Assembly (NCBI GenBank): GCA_030374765.1
Contig: JARGXX010000002.1
Coordinates: 682,001-746,000 of the forward strand
DNA from: Agarophyton chilense
Taxonomy: Eukaryota > Rhodophyta > Florideophyceae > Gracilariales > Gracilariaceae
Reading direction: 5' to 3'
Length of the DNA stretch: 64,000 nt
Part shown: piece by piece, positions 56,778-64,000 of the stretch
Layout of the letters: every line of letters begins with the position of its first letter
Position numbering within the stretch: the stretch's first letter is position 1
Program-made: the position numbers and the translations under genes
Notes under the pieces: model-generated
Database searches by the model: none
What the model was told of the DNA's origin: nothing
The model's input: the letters and a program-made list of their open reading frames with translations, nothing else

Positions 56778-59700
56778 ATGTCGGTCACGGAAATGGAATC
56801 CGAAAGTACTACCGGGATGAAAATACCTCGTTTTCATGGAAGGCGTGGTGATGATTATGCCCTATGGCGCCATCGCCTTCGTGCTGCATGCCGTGTTAAA
56901 GGTGTGTGGAACGTTGTGGAATCCGATTCTGGATATTCAGCAACTACTGAAGCAACATCGGATACCGCTATTGATAGCGCTCGAGTTGTCGCCAAGCGCG
57001 AGAAGGCATGTGGAATCATAATATGCGCCTTGGGTGATGCGCCACTTCGTGTGGTCATGGATGTCGACGACGACCCGGCGCGCATGCTCGCATTACTTGA
57101 TGCACGGTATGCGTCCAATCGTACTGTATCCAGAATTGCTTTGCAGACTCAACTATTCCGTATGGGATACAATGGTCAGAATATGTCAGGCTATGTGGAC
57201 CAGTACACGGCGTTATTTGCTCAGTTAGAGCGCATGGGGAAGGATGCGGCAGTACCGGAGTCGCACAAAGCTCCCATGTTACTTGCTTCTATTGATCCCA
57301 ATTGCACACTGGAGTCTACTGCTGCAGCTCTTGGAACCAAGGAAATCGCTGAGCTTACATGGGACTACGTGGCCACGACCCTCATAGATGAATACAACGC
57401 GAAACAGGTGTCTGCAAGGCCGTCTGGGCGTAGTTCACGTCGCAAGAAGAAGGGCAGGAAAAAATCTGGTCGACATTCTGAATCGACTAATCGTACCCGC
57501 AGTAGTGCAAACAACGAAGATGAGGAGTCTGATGGTCACTCCGACATTGAGTCTACTGCTCGTGCACTTGCTGCCGCCTTGAGATCGTCATCATTTGATC
57601 GTTCTGGATCGAGCAATGGACATCATTGCGACTTCTGTGATCGCGATGGACACACACAAGATCGTTGCTTTATGAATCCGGACAACCCGGACAACCACTT
57701 GCCGCAGAGTATCCTCGATAAACTGTCGCCACAACCCAAGCGAATGGGTGGCAGTAGTGGTAGAAGCGCCTCGAGCAAGTCTTCTGGAAAGTCTGGCAAA
57801 ATCGAAATTGCTGCTGCAACTGTGGAAAGGACCACTATAGTTCCGCCGAATGACCTGAGTACCTACGCAGACAGCGGTGCGACAGTACATTGCTTCCATT
57901 CTGTTTGTGCGTTCGTGCCCGGTTCACTTGAACCTTGCGACGAAAGGACAGTGATGCTTGCCGATAACACATCTGTTGTATCTAAACAACGCGGAGAGGT
58001 GATCATTCTTTTGGACAATGCGAACATACGTCTGAGTGATGCCCTACTGACCCCCGCTCTGGGATACAACTTGGTTTCAACCGGGTGTTTGGCCGACAAA
58101 GGTATTGAGTCGCTCTTCGGTTGTCATAGTGTACGTTTGACGCTAGAGTCAAATGGTTTTGAGGTGGGCATTGGTGATCGTGACAAGGTATCTCGCATGT
58201 ACACACTGCCTCAACCTTTAGGGCATGCTGGTGTGGAACTTGCGCTTTCGACAAAGTCTACGGAGACTCAACTGTGGCACCGACGACTGGCTCACATCAA
58301 CCAACGTGATCTGCAACATGTACACAAGTACGCAGATGGAGTGCCGCACTTGTGTGACATGGAGGAGGTATGCCGAGCATGTCGACTTGGCAAGGCTCAT
58401 AAGCTTCCGTTCCTAGGTCACTTTAAACATGCATCCGCGGTTGGTGACATTGTGCACTCAGATATTGTAGGTCCTCTGGAAAAGTCTTTTCCGGAAAAGT
58501 TTCAATATGCATGTACATTCCTCGATGATCACTCACGGTATGTGTTCCTAGGTCTGGTGATCCATCGCAGTGCTCTTAGTGATGTGTTTGTGGGTATTGC
58601 GGCAAAGATTAAGCAGCTTGGAGGAGTGCATATCAAAAGTTTGCACTCGGACGGTGCAGAAGAATATATTGCCCTGCAAGAGAACTTGGCAGCAGAACAT
58701 GGCCTCACTTCTTTCTCTGCTCCATACACCCCCGAACACAACGCTATAGCTGAGCGCATCAATCGTACCATGGTGGAAGCTGCTCGATCGTTGCTGATCC
58801 AAGCCGATCTACCAGAATGTTTGTGGCCATATGCGCTGAAACATGTTATCTTTGTGCGTAATCGAGTGCAACATTCTACTGTTAACAACAGTCCCTACTT
58901 TCTGATAACTGGAAATAAACCTTTGTTGAAGCACGTGCGTGTGTTTGGATGCACTGCATTCGTGCTAAGGACTCCGTGTGGACCCAAGTTCGAGTCTCGT
59001 GCACTTGAGGGAGTGTACTTGGAGACTCTTGAGCATGGTGTGTACAAGGTACTCGTCGTTGATAATGACGGTACTCCGCGTATTATTGAGTCACGACATG
59101 TTACTTTTGATGAATCCAAGTTCCCTGGCGCATCATCTCTTGCCAACTACATGGATGATGAAAGTGCGTCAGATGCTGACTATAGCTCTGATATGGGATT
59201 ATGTGATAGCATTGATGACGAATCGGATACCTTCTCCGTCGATAATGTTGAGGAGGAGGTGGTTCATGACGGATCCTCGCACCTGATTCCAGCACTCAGG
59301 CAGTCGGAGTCAGACTCCGGCAGCAATGAAGACGATGCACAGGATTCCGAAAGTGATGACGAAAGTGCTGCTGATGACCTTGATACATCTGCCAACGCTG
59401 AAACGGAACCACGCTACCCGCGGCGCACGCGCCGTCAACCTCTGAGGTGGTTCATGGCAGGGTCTGCTCACTGTACATCGCAAGTCAAAGTCACTACTAG
59501 TGATGAGCCCTCACTCAAGGAGGCAATGTCCGCCAGTGCGGAGGAGCGTACCATGTGGCAAGCAGCCGTCGATGAAGAGTTTTCATCATTGGAGTCGAAG
59601 CAAACTTGGAAACCTGATGACTCTCCTGCTTCACAACCACTACCAACTCACGTCATACTGAAGGTAAAGCGCAATGCTGATGGGTCAGTTGAACGTTTTA

Positions 59701-61079
59701 AGGCTCGTGTTGTAGCCGGTGGAAACCACCAAACATATGGTCAGGACTACATGGAGACTTATGCACCAGTTGTTTCGTTCTCTTTGGTTCGCATATTCTT
59801 GTATCTGACGTTATGCTTGCGCATGTATGTGGTACAGGTGGATGTGAAGACTGCGTTATTCAATGGCAAACTTGAGGAAGATGTGTGGATCATGTCACCT
59901 CGAGGTATACCTGGCGTGACTTCACGATGCTTCAAATTGCTCAAGGCTATCTATGGACTGAAGCAAGCGCACTTGGCATGGCACAACAAACTATGCGAGG
60001 ATATGAAAAGCATATGTTTTGAAGAGTTACCGAGTGCACCTTGCGTGTTTCGCCGCCAAAACGAGAGCAATGAGGATGCGTTCGTGCTAGTTTATGTGGA
60101 TGACTTGCTAATATTCACAACTTCTGCCATGGAACGTGATGCGATTTTGGAGGAGCTTAAGTCGTTTTACGAGCTGCGTGTGGCGGACGACGTGAACTTG
60201 TACCTCGGCGTTGAATTCAAATGGACTTTAGATTCAGATGGTCGACCTGTGTCGCTGTATCTTGGTCAGTCACTGTACACGGAAAGCGTGTTGCGCCGTT
60301 TCGGGTTTCAGCGATCCAAGCCGGCATGCACCCCTATGGTAGAATCTTTTTTTACCGGGTGGACATCTGAGAAAGACAAATCCATCCAGGATACTCAGCT
60401 GTACCAGCAGATCATTGGATCGCTTTTGTATTTGGCACTGAGAACTCGGTTGGATATATTAGCACCCGTCCTAATCTTGGCTCGTTTTCAGAAATCGCCC
60501 ACGGCCTACTGTCACAAGGCAGCAAAGCGTGTTCTTCGTTACCTTCGCGGTACAACTGAACATGGTGTGCACTATCACTCAGGCATGGTGAAACTGGAGG
60601 CGTACGTTGACTCTGACTACGCTGCGGACACGCGTGATCGCAAGTCAATGTCTGGTTTCTTAGTGAAGCTTGGCAAAGCGACATGTATGTGGGGCGCAAG
60701 AAAACAGGCTTCGGTGGCGTTGTCTACCGGCGAGGCCGAGTATTATGCTTTGACGCTTGCGTGTCAGGAGGTTATTTGGTTGAAGCGTGTGCTTAAGGAT
60801 ATTGGATGGAAAGTGCAAGGTGCTGTGCCCATTCGTTCGGACAACCAGTGCGCCATTGACTGGGCAACTGGTGAACGCTGTCCGTCGGGTCGCGCTAAGC
60901 ACATTGACGTTAAGTTGCACTTCGTTCGGGAACTAGTCAAGGATAGTCACATCAATGTGACGTACGTTCCAAGTGAAGACAATGATGCGGACTTCTTAAC
61001 TAAACCACTTGGCCCAGGTCTTCACAACAATAACGCGGACCGTGTTGGACTTGGCCGACCAGTCGAGGAGGAGTGTTGA
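56778..61079 (+). CDS. B8 gag-pol polyprotein (1433 aa)
   Basis: Single frame from ATG 56778. Gag runs to about 225, followed by a basic stretch (RRKKKGRKKSGR, about 224-236) and a CCHC knuckle at C284, C287, H292 and C297. The protease DSG is at 365-367. The integrase zinc part starts near residue 498; the core has D561, D625 and E659, with D-33-E spacing where family A has 35. A hinge rich in Asp, Glu and Ser covers about 765-880. Reverse transcriptase spans about 950-1200 with YVDD at 1106-1109, and RNase H begins with D1278 and ends near a KHIDVKLHF motif around 1374. The stop codon uses bases of the 3' LTR. All parts look whole. B3 is nearly identical. Confidence 0.96.
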   Translation: MSVTEMESESTTGMKIPRFHGRRGDDYALWRHRLRAACRVKGVWNVVESDSGYSATTEATSDTAIDSARVVAKREKACGIIICALGDAPLRVVMDVDDDPARMLALLDARYASNRTVSRIALQTQLFRMGYNGQNMSGYVDQYTALFAQLERMGKDAAVPESHKAPMLLASIDPNCTLESTAAALGTKEIAELTWDYVATTLIDEYNAKQVSARPSGRSSRRKKKGRKKSGRHSESTNRTRSSANNEDEESDGHSDIESTARALAAALRSSSFDRSGSSNGHHCDFCDRDGHTQDRCFMNPDNPDNHLPQSILDKLSPQPKRMGGSSGRSASSKSSGKSGKIEIAAATVERTTIVPPNDLSTYADSGATVHCFHSVCAFVPGSLEPCDERTVMLADNTSVVSKQRGEVIILLDNANIRLSDALLTPALGYNLVSTGCLADKGIESLFGCHSVRLTLESNGFEVGIGDRDKVSRMYTLPQPLGHAGVELALSTKSTETQLWHRRLAHINQRDLQHVHKYADGVPHLCDMEEVCRACRLGKAHKLPFLGHFKHASAVGDIVHSDIVGPLEKSFPEKFQYACTFLDDHSRYVFLGLVIHRSALSDVFVGIAAKIKQLGGVHIKSLHSDGAEEYIALQENLAAEHGLTSFSAPYTPEHNAIAERINRTMVEAARSLLIQADLPECLWPYALKHVIFVRNRVQHSTVNNSPYFLITGNKPLLKHVRVFGCTAFVLRTPCGPKFESRALEGVYLETLEHGVYKVLVVDNDGTPRIIESRHVTFDESKFPGASSLANYMDDESASDADYSSDMGLCDSIDDESDTFSVDNVEEEVVHDGSSHLIPALRQSESDSGSNEDDAQDSESDDESAADDLDTSANAETEPRYPRRTRRQPLRWFMAGSAHCTSQVKVTTSDEPSLKEAMSASAEERTMWQAAVDEEFSSLESKQTWKPDDSPASQPLPTHVILKVKRNADGSVERFKARVVAGGNHQTYGQDYMETYAPVVSFSLVRIFLYLTLCLRMYVVQVDVKTALFNGKLEEDVWIMSPRGIPGVTSRCFKLLKAIYGLKQAHLAWHNKLCEDMKSICFEELPSAPCVFRRQNESNEDAFVLVYVDDLLIFTTSAMERDAILEELKSFYELRVADDVNLYLGVEFKWTLDSDGRPVSLYLGQSLYTESVLRRFGFQRSKPACTPMVESFFTGWTSEKDKSIQDTQLYQQIIGSLLYLALRTRLDILAPVLILARFQKSPTAYCHKAAKRVLRYLRGTTEHGVHYHSGMVKLEAYVDSDYAADTRDRKSMSGFLVKLGKATCMWGARKQASVALSTGEAEYYALTLACQEVIWLKRVLKDIGWKVQGAVPIRSDNQCAIDWATGERCPSGRAKHIDVKLHFVRELVKDSHINVTYVPSEDNDADFLTKPLGPGLHNNNADRVGLGRPVEEEC
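61061..61073 (+). other. B8 polypurine tract inside the coding end
   Basis: AGTCGAGGAGGAG abuts the 3' LTR and also encodes the last residues before the final Cys. Family A instead has its tract after the stop codon. Confidence 0.82.
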
Positions 61080-61746
61080 GGTTTGGTCGACTGTGCCCCC
61101 AAGCCCTTTGGAGTGTTGGAAATAGTGGAAAACAAAAAGTGGATTTAAGCATGGGCACTTTTGGGCACCCTCCGCGGAAAAACGCATATGCGCCTCATCT
61201 CAATCTCAACGTGAAACGGCCATCTGATTGGCTACTGCAAATGCCCTCATGCAACGTGGTATGGACAAGTGGTCTGGTTCTAATGGGGCGTGTTGGGGCT
61301 TCGGCCCAAGTGGAGCGATTTGATTGGACGAGAGCGCTGAATGAGCACGGGCTATGCAGTTGGAGAGAATGTGCGAATGTGGGCTGGATACGGGGTTTGG
61401 CCGTAACAGCCGAATCTGGGCTGCGCGGGGTGGTTGGCACTGGCGCACCACTTTGGATGTTTTTTTGAGTTTTTATTTGGTATGCTTCATGTTTGAAATT
61501 GTTTTGGCGCGCAACTCCTCGTCGCACAGTGGCAAGGTGTGAGACGTGGGTGACCCGCTGACGGTCAGCACCGGCGGCGGAACTGCGTGCGAGGTAGATA
61601 TAGTTTTCAATGACGGTCGCCAACGATCGAAGTAAATTGTCAAGGCTGACTACCTTCCTTTGTTTCTCTTCTTTTATTTTTCTCTTCTTCTCGTCTTTTC
61701 CCCCTCTTCTTCCTTTTTCTTTACCTAACCTGCGCTCACGTTGTGA
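61074..61746 (+). repeat. B8 3' LTR
   Basis: The LTR is 673 bp and pairs with 55192-55864. It is followed by the GTCCA duplication. Confidence 0.96.
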
Positions 61747-61751
61747 GTCCA
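61747..61751. repeat. Target site duplication GTCCA, right of B8
   Basis: Partner of 55187-55191. Confidence 0.95.
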
Positions 61752-61870
61752 TTGAGTTGCAGTACTGTTTCACCGGGAACATGGTTGCCGACATGCTAAC
61801 CAAACCACTTGGTCGTGCAAAGCTGGAGAAGATTCGAAGTGAGATTGGCTTGATGCCCATAGACCTCTGA
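61752..61870 (+). pseudogene. C gag-pol remnant, end of RNase H
   Basis: This short piece continues element C beyond B8. It encodes the copia C-terminal pattern with MVADMLTKPLGRAKLEKIR and a stop at 61868-61870. It corresponds to MTADMLNKPLCRVKHERFR at the end of A2, so C and A are related families. Confidence 0.85.
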
Positions 61871-61880
61871 TGTCAGTGAC

Positions 61881-61890
61881 AGAGAGGGGG
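61881..61890 (+). other. C polypurine tract
   Basis: AGAGAGGGGG abuts the C 3' LTR. Confidence 0.85.
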
Positions 61891-62581
61891 TGTTGGTGCA
61901 AGTGCCTGTGCTGTCACTGAAAACCAAATGTGCAGGAGAGCATGGGCTGTTTTGAAGGGTGCCTCTGGAAAAGCGCATATGCGTATGAGCCGTACCTCAA
62001 CGTGAACTCGTGCTGTGATTGGCTACTGCAAATATGCACCTGCCATGTGGTGTGTAGAAGTGGTATGGCACTATTGGGTTTGTCTGTGAGACACGTGTGT
62101 ACGTTGTCTACTTGTACTATTGTGCACGCTGTTCAGGATGTCCGGCTGGTGTACTATGTACATGTTTCACAAGTTGTAACGAATGTACTTGGAGAGAAGC
62201 GTGTCATGTGTATTACAGAAGACTTGGTGTACTGTGCTGGAAGGTGAACGTATATGGAGGCGGATTGCAAGAAGTGTGTGCCGGCATATTGAATTTGTGC
62301 ACACGTCAGTGTAATGATGTGCTGTGCACTGTTGTATTGCCTTTTTGTGGGCTGCAATGAACTTTGGCTAGGGTTAATGTCGTGCTTTAATATGATTCGT
62401 AGTATTGGGTGTCTCTGCTTTGTAGTCTAGGGTTTACTTTGGGTTGGCGTCTAGTTGGCTGACGTTTTTAAGTTGTATATAAGTGAGAGATTGAGCGCCT
62501 CCAAGTAAATCCGAGCCAGAGCTGGCGAACTTCCCTTTCATCCCTCAACCTTTCCTTCAGCCTTTTTTTTCCTTTCCATCA
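61891..62581 (+). repeat. C 3' LTR
   Basis: About 691 bp, TGTTGGTGCAA to CCATCA. It is A-like along much of its length, with the U3 block at 61974-62033 and a TATA-like box near 62476-62483. The flank after it (GCCTG) is D leader sequence, so C was inserted into D. Confidence 0.9.
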
Positions 62582-62686
62582 GCCTGGAGTATACTCACGG
62601 GTGAGACTAAACTCAAACCCGGACAGAGATGATGAAACTCCTTGTTGAAACTTCCGATTGAACCTACCGAGTCTGGCTCGAGGCAG

Positions 62687-62896
62687 GCGGGCGCACTGGC
62701 GGGAGAAACTACCTCCGCTACCCTAAGGGATGATCCCCTGGACCCTGGTCACTCTCTCCAGGTGAGATGCGGATTCTTCTTGACCTACCCTGTTCTGCGC
62801 ACTTCAGAACGAGGGGCTGTACAGTCCGTACGAGACGTCCCAGGGAGGATAATAGCTATCGCGATAAGCGTTCACCAGTTGACCCCTGCTAGCCTG
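62687..62896 (-). promoter_or_regulatory. Conserved folded leader RNA block, element D form
   Basis: On the minus strand it keeps CAGGCTAGC, GGGTCAACTGG, GGGACGTCTCGTA, CTGGA/TCCAG and GCCAGTGCGCCCGC in the same order as families A and B. It is the most diverged copy here, about 210 nt. Confidence 0.55.
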
Positions 62897-63122
62897 TTGC
62901 GGGAAAATGGCGCGATTTTCCTTGCGCGCTGAAGCCAAAGACACAGCTATCAGAACAGGCTCAGGTCGGATTACAAGATAACAAGTCTCAAAACGCTTCG
63001 CCTACTTTCACCACTGCTCTTCGACTCCCACAAGTTATGCTCGAACCTGTCGCACAAACAAAAACTTCTTAGAATCCAGAAGAGTAGTTAATTGAGCGCG
63101 ACATCTGAAAAGAATCGACGCT

Positions 63123-63136
63123 CTGGGCCCATAACC
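63123..63136 (-). promoter_or_regulatory. D primer binding site, half-tRNA type
   Basis: CTGGGCCCATAACC on the plus strand, unchanged although the rest of D is diverged. Confidence 0.85.
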
Positions 63137-63838
63137 TGATGCAACACGCGCAGATTAAGGAAGAAGAGATAGACAGAAACAAAAGTAAGAAAAGGATGGT
63201 GAAGGTAGTGGGCCTTAGTCGACCCGTTTTCTCGACCGTCGCCGATGGGAACCTACAAATAACCTAGCATGAGCGCTCCACCGCCGTCACACGCTGCGAC
63301 GGTGGTGGTCGGGCCATAACACAACACGTTAGTCGTGTGTGCAGGTGTACACGAAAAGCGCGCGCAAACCAGCACTACAACAATTCAAACAATTAGAAGC
63401 AATAAACAAATCCATTGCCAGTCCCCTGATCCAGAACCAGATCTAAAAAATCATCAATTTCCATGCCAGCACTTCAACTCCTTTCTCGCAGGCCAGAATC
63501 GCACATTGCACTCAAATCTGCCATTCCAGCCCAAAAACGCACTTCCTCTCCATCTGCATACTCAGTCTACTTGTTCAGACCTCGTCCAACCACAGCGCGC
63601 TACTTTTGATGATCTGCACTAGCTCGCCACACAATCCACAACACTTGTAGACACCACGATGAACAAAGCTATTTGCAGTAGCCGATCACATTGCCAATTC
63701 ACGTTGGGTTCGAGCAGAGGCGCATATGTGCTTTCGCGAAGGGAGTGCCCAAAAGTGCCCATCGTCCCCTGCAACTTTGGTTCCAGGGTTTCCAAGACCA
63801 CCGTGACTGACTGACAGGCACTCGACCATGTCATTACA
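63137..63838 (-). repeat. D 5' LTR (right edge tentative)
   Basis: The left edge TGATGCAAC is fixed by the primer site. The right edge is put at ATTACA (63838), giving about 702 bp and a TGTAATGAC start on the minus strand. It holds a form of the U3 block at 63671-63730. The short frames at 63335-63622 and 63619-63852 show no domain and are taken as chance. Confidence 0.65.
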
Positions 63839-64000
63839 TGAACAAAAAACAAGTGAAGGTAGGCAGCCTTGACAATTTACTTCGGTCGTCGGCGACGGTC
63901 ATTGAGAACTATATTAACCTTGCACGCACTTCCGCTGCCGGAATTGACGGTCAGCGGGTCACCCATGTCTCACAGCCTACCACTGTGCGACGAAGAGTTG
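63839..64000 (-). repeat. B-like LTR, edge fragment
   Basis: From about 63852 the sequence matches the U5-side part of the family B LTR (GTCAGCCTTGACAATTTACTTCG-type and GGTCAGCGGGTCACCCA-type blocks) at moderate divergence. It is cut by the window edge. D's LTR seems to have been inserted in or next to it. Confidence 0.7.

Larger units (their letters stand above)
55192..61746 (+). mobile_element. B8: complete family B copia element
   Basis: This copy looks whole. It has a 5' LTR 55192-55864, primer site, leader, 1433-codon gag-pol frame, polypurine tract, 3' LTR 61074-61746, and a perfect 5-bp duplication GTCCA. The LTRs differ at about four of 673 positions (about 99.4% identical), so it is young. 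It is the clearest single insertion in the window. Confidence 0.97.
51476..62581 (+). mobile_element. C: older A-like copia element, split by B8
   Basis: The left part (51476-55191) starts inside Gag and runs through protease, integrase, reverse transcriptase and most of RNase H. B8 (55192-61746) then interrupts it. The right part (61752-62581) holds the end of RNase H, a polypurine tract and the 3' LTR. The 5' LTR and leader are missing. It is broken: the B8 insertion, the missing 5' end and at least three other breaks. It is clearly older than A2-A5 and B8. Confidence 0.9.
62582..63136 (-). mobile_element. D: leader and primer site of an older B-like element
   Basis: On the minus strand this matches the outer part of the family B leader (for example GGAGTATACTCACGGG and CGAGGCAGGCGGGCGCACTGG), with many differences. 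It ends in the half-tRNA primer site at 63123-63136. No Gag sequence is seen because C's LTR cuts it at 62581. It holds the folded block at 62687-62896. Confidence 0.82.

Noticed and set aside
63335-63852. Two small frames at the right edge as host genes
   Set aside because: They lie in the D LTR, have no recognisable domain and are matched by similar chance frames in family B LTRs.
1-64000. CRISPR arrays, operons, ribosome binding sites
   Set aside because: The repeats are LTRs hundreds of bases long, and all coding regions are eukaryotic retroelements.

Overview
The window is eukaryotic repeat DNA made wholly of Ty1/copia-type LTR retrotransposons (Pseudoviridae kin). They are nested in one another, in tandem and in both orientations. 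I found no host gene, tRNA, rRNA or bacterial feature. The host cannot be named from this sequence. It uses the standard code, and its copia elements carry a Drosophila-copia-like primer site that matches the anticodon arm of initiator tRNA-Met (half-tRNA priming). Such elements occur in several animal, algal and protist lineages.

Two young families dominate. Family A has LTRs of about 687 bp (TGTTGG...CCATCA or CCAACA), a leader of about 1.2 kb and one gag-pol frame of about 1341 codons. Family B has LTRs of 673 bp (TGTTGAGG...GTTGTGA), a leader of about 0.9 kb and one gag-pol frame of 1433 codons whose stop codon lies inside the 3' LTR. Three older relatives also occur: C (A-like), D (B-like) and a short LTR piece E (A-like).

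Layout, left to right. 1-1928: 3' end of an A copy (A1, +) inside B1. 1929-25680: three B copies (B1, B2, B3, all minus) in a tandem chain that shares LTRs at 6619-7291 and 19126-19798. B2 is split by a whole A copy (A2, +, 7820-14442), and A1 sits at the same base in B1, so a 12.5-kb unit has been duplicated. 25681-28149: part of a plus-strand B copy (B4). 28150-45288: three A copies (A3, A4, A5, all minus), again sharing LTRs, with A5 shortened. 45289-46206: 3' end of a plus-strand B copy (B5). 46207-49478: 5' half of a minus-strand B copy (B6). 49479-51475: old A-like debris with two facing LTR pieces. 51476-62581: old element C (+), split by a whole B copy (B8, 55192-61746) with a clear 5-bp target duplication. 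62582-64000: leader and LTR of old element D (minus), ending in another B-like LTR.

Three things go beyond routine annotation. (1) A roughly 204-nt block in the leaders of A, B and D looks like a conserved folded RNA, with helices kept while the sequence changes. (2) A 60-bp U3 block, with fixed spacing between a CGCATATGCG palindrome and GATTGGCTACTGCAAAT, is shared by LTRs that otherwise look largely unrelated. (3) LTR-sharing tandem arrays suggest repeated LTR-LTR exchange or, less interestingly, an assembly problem.
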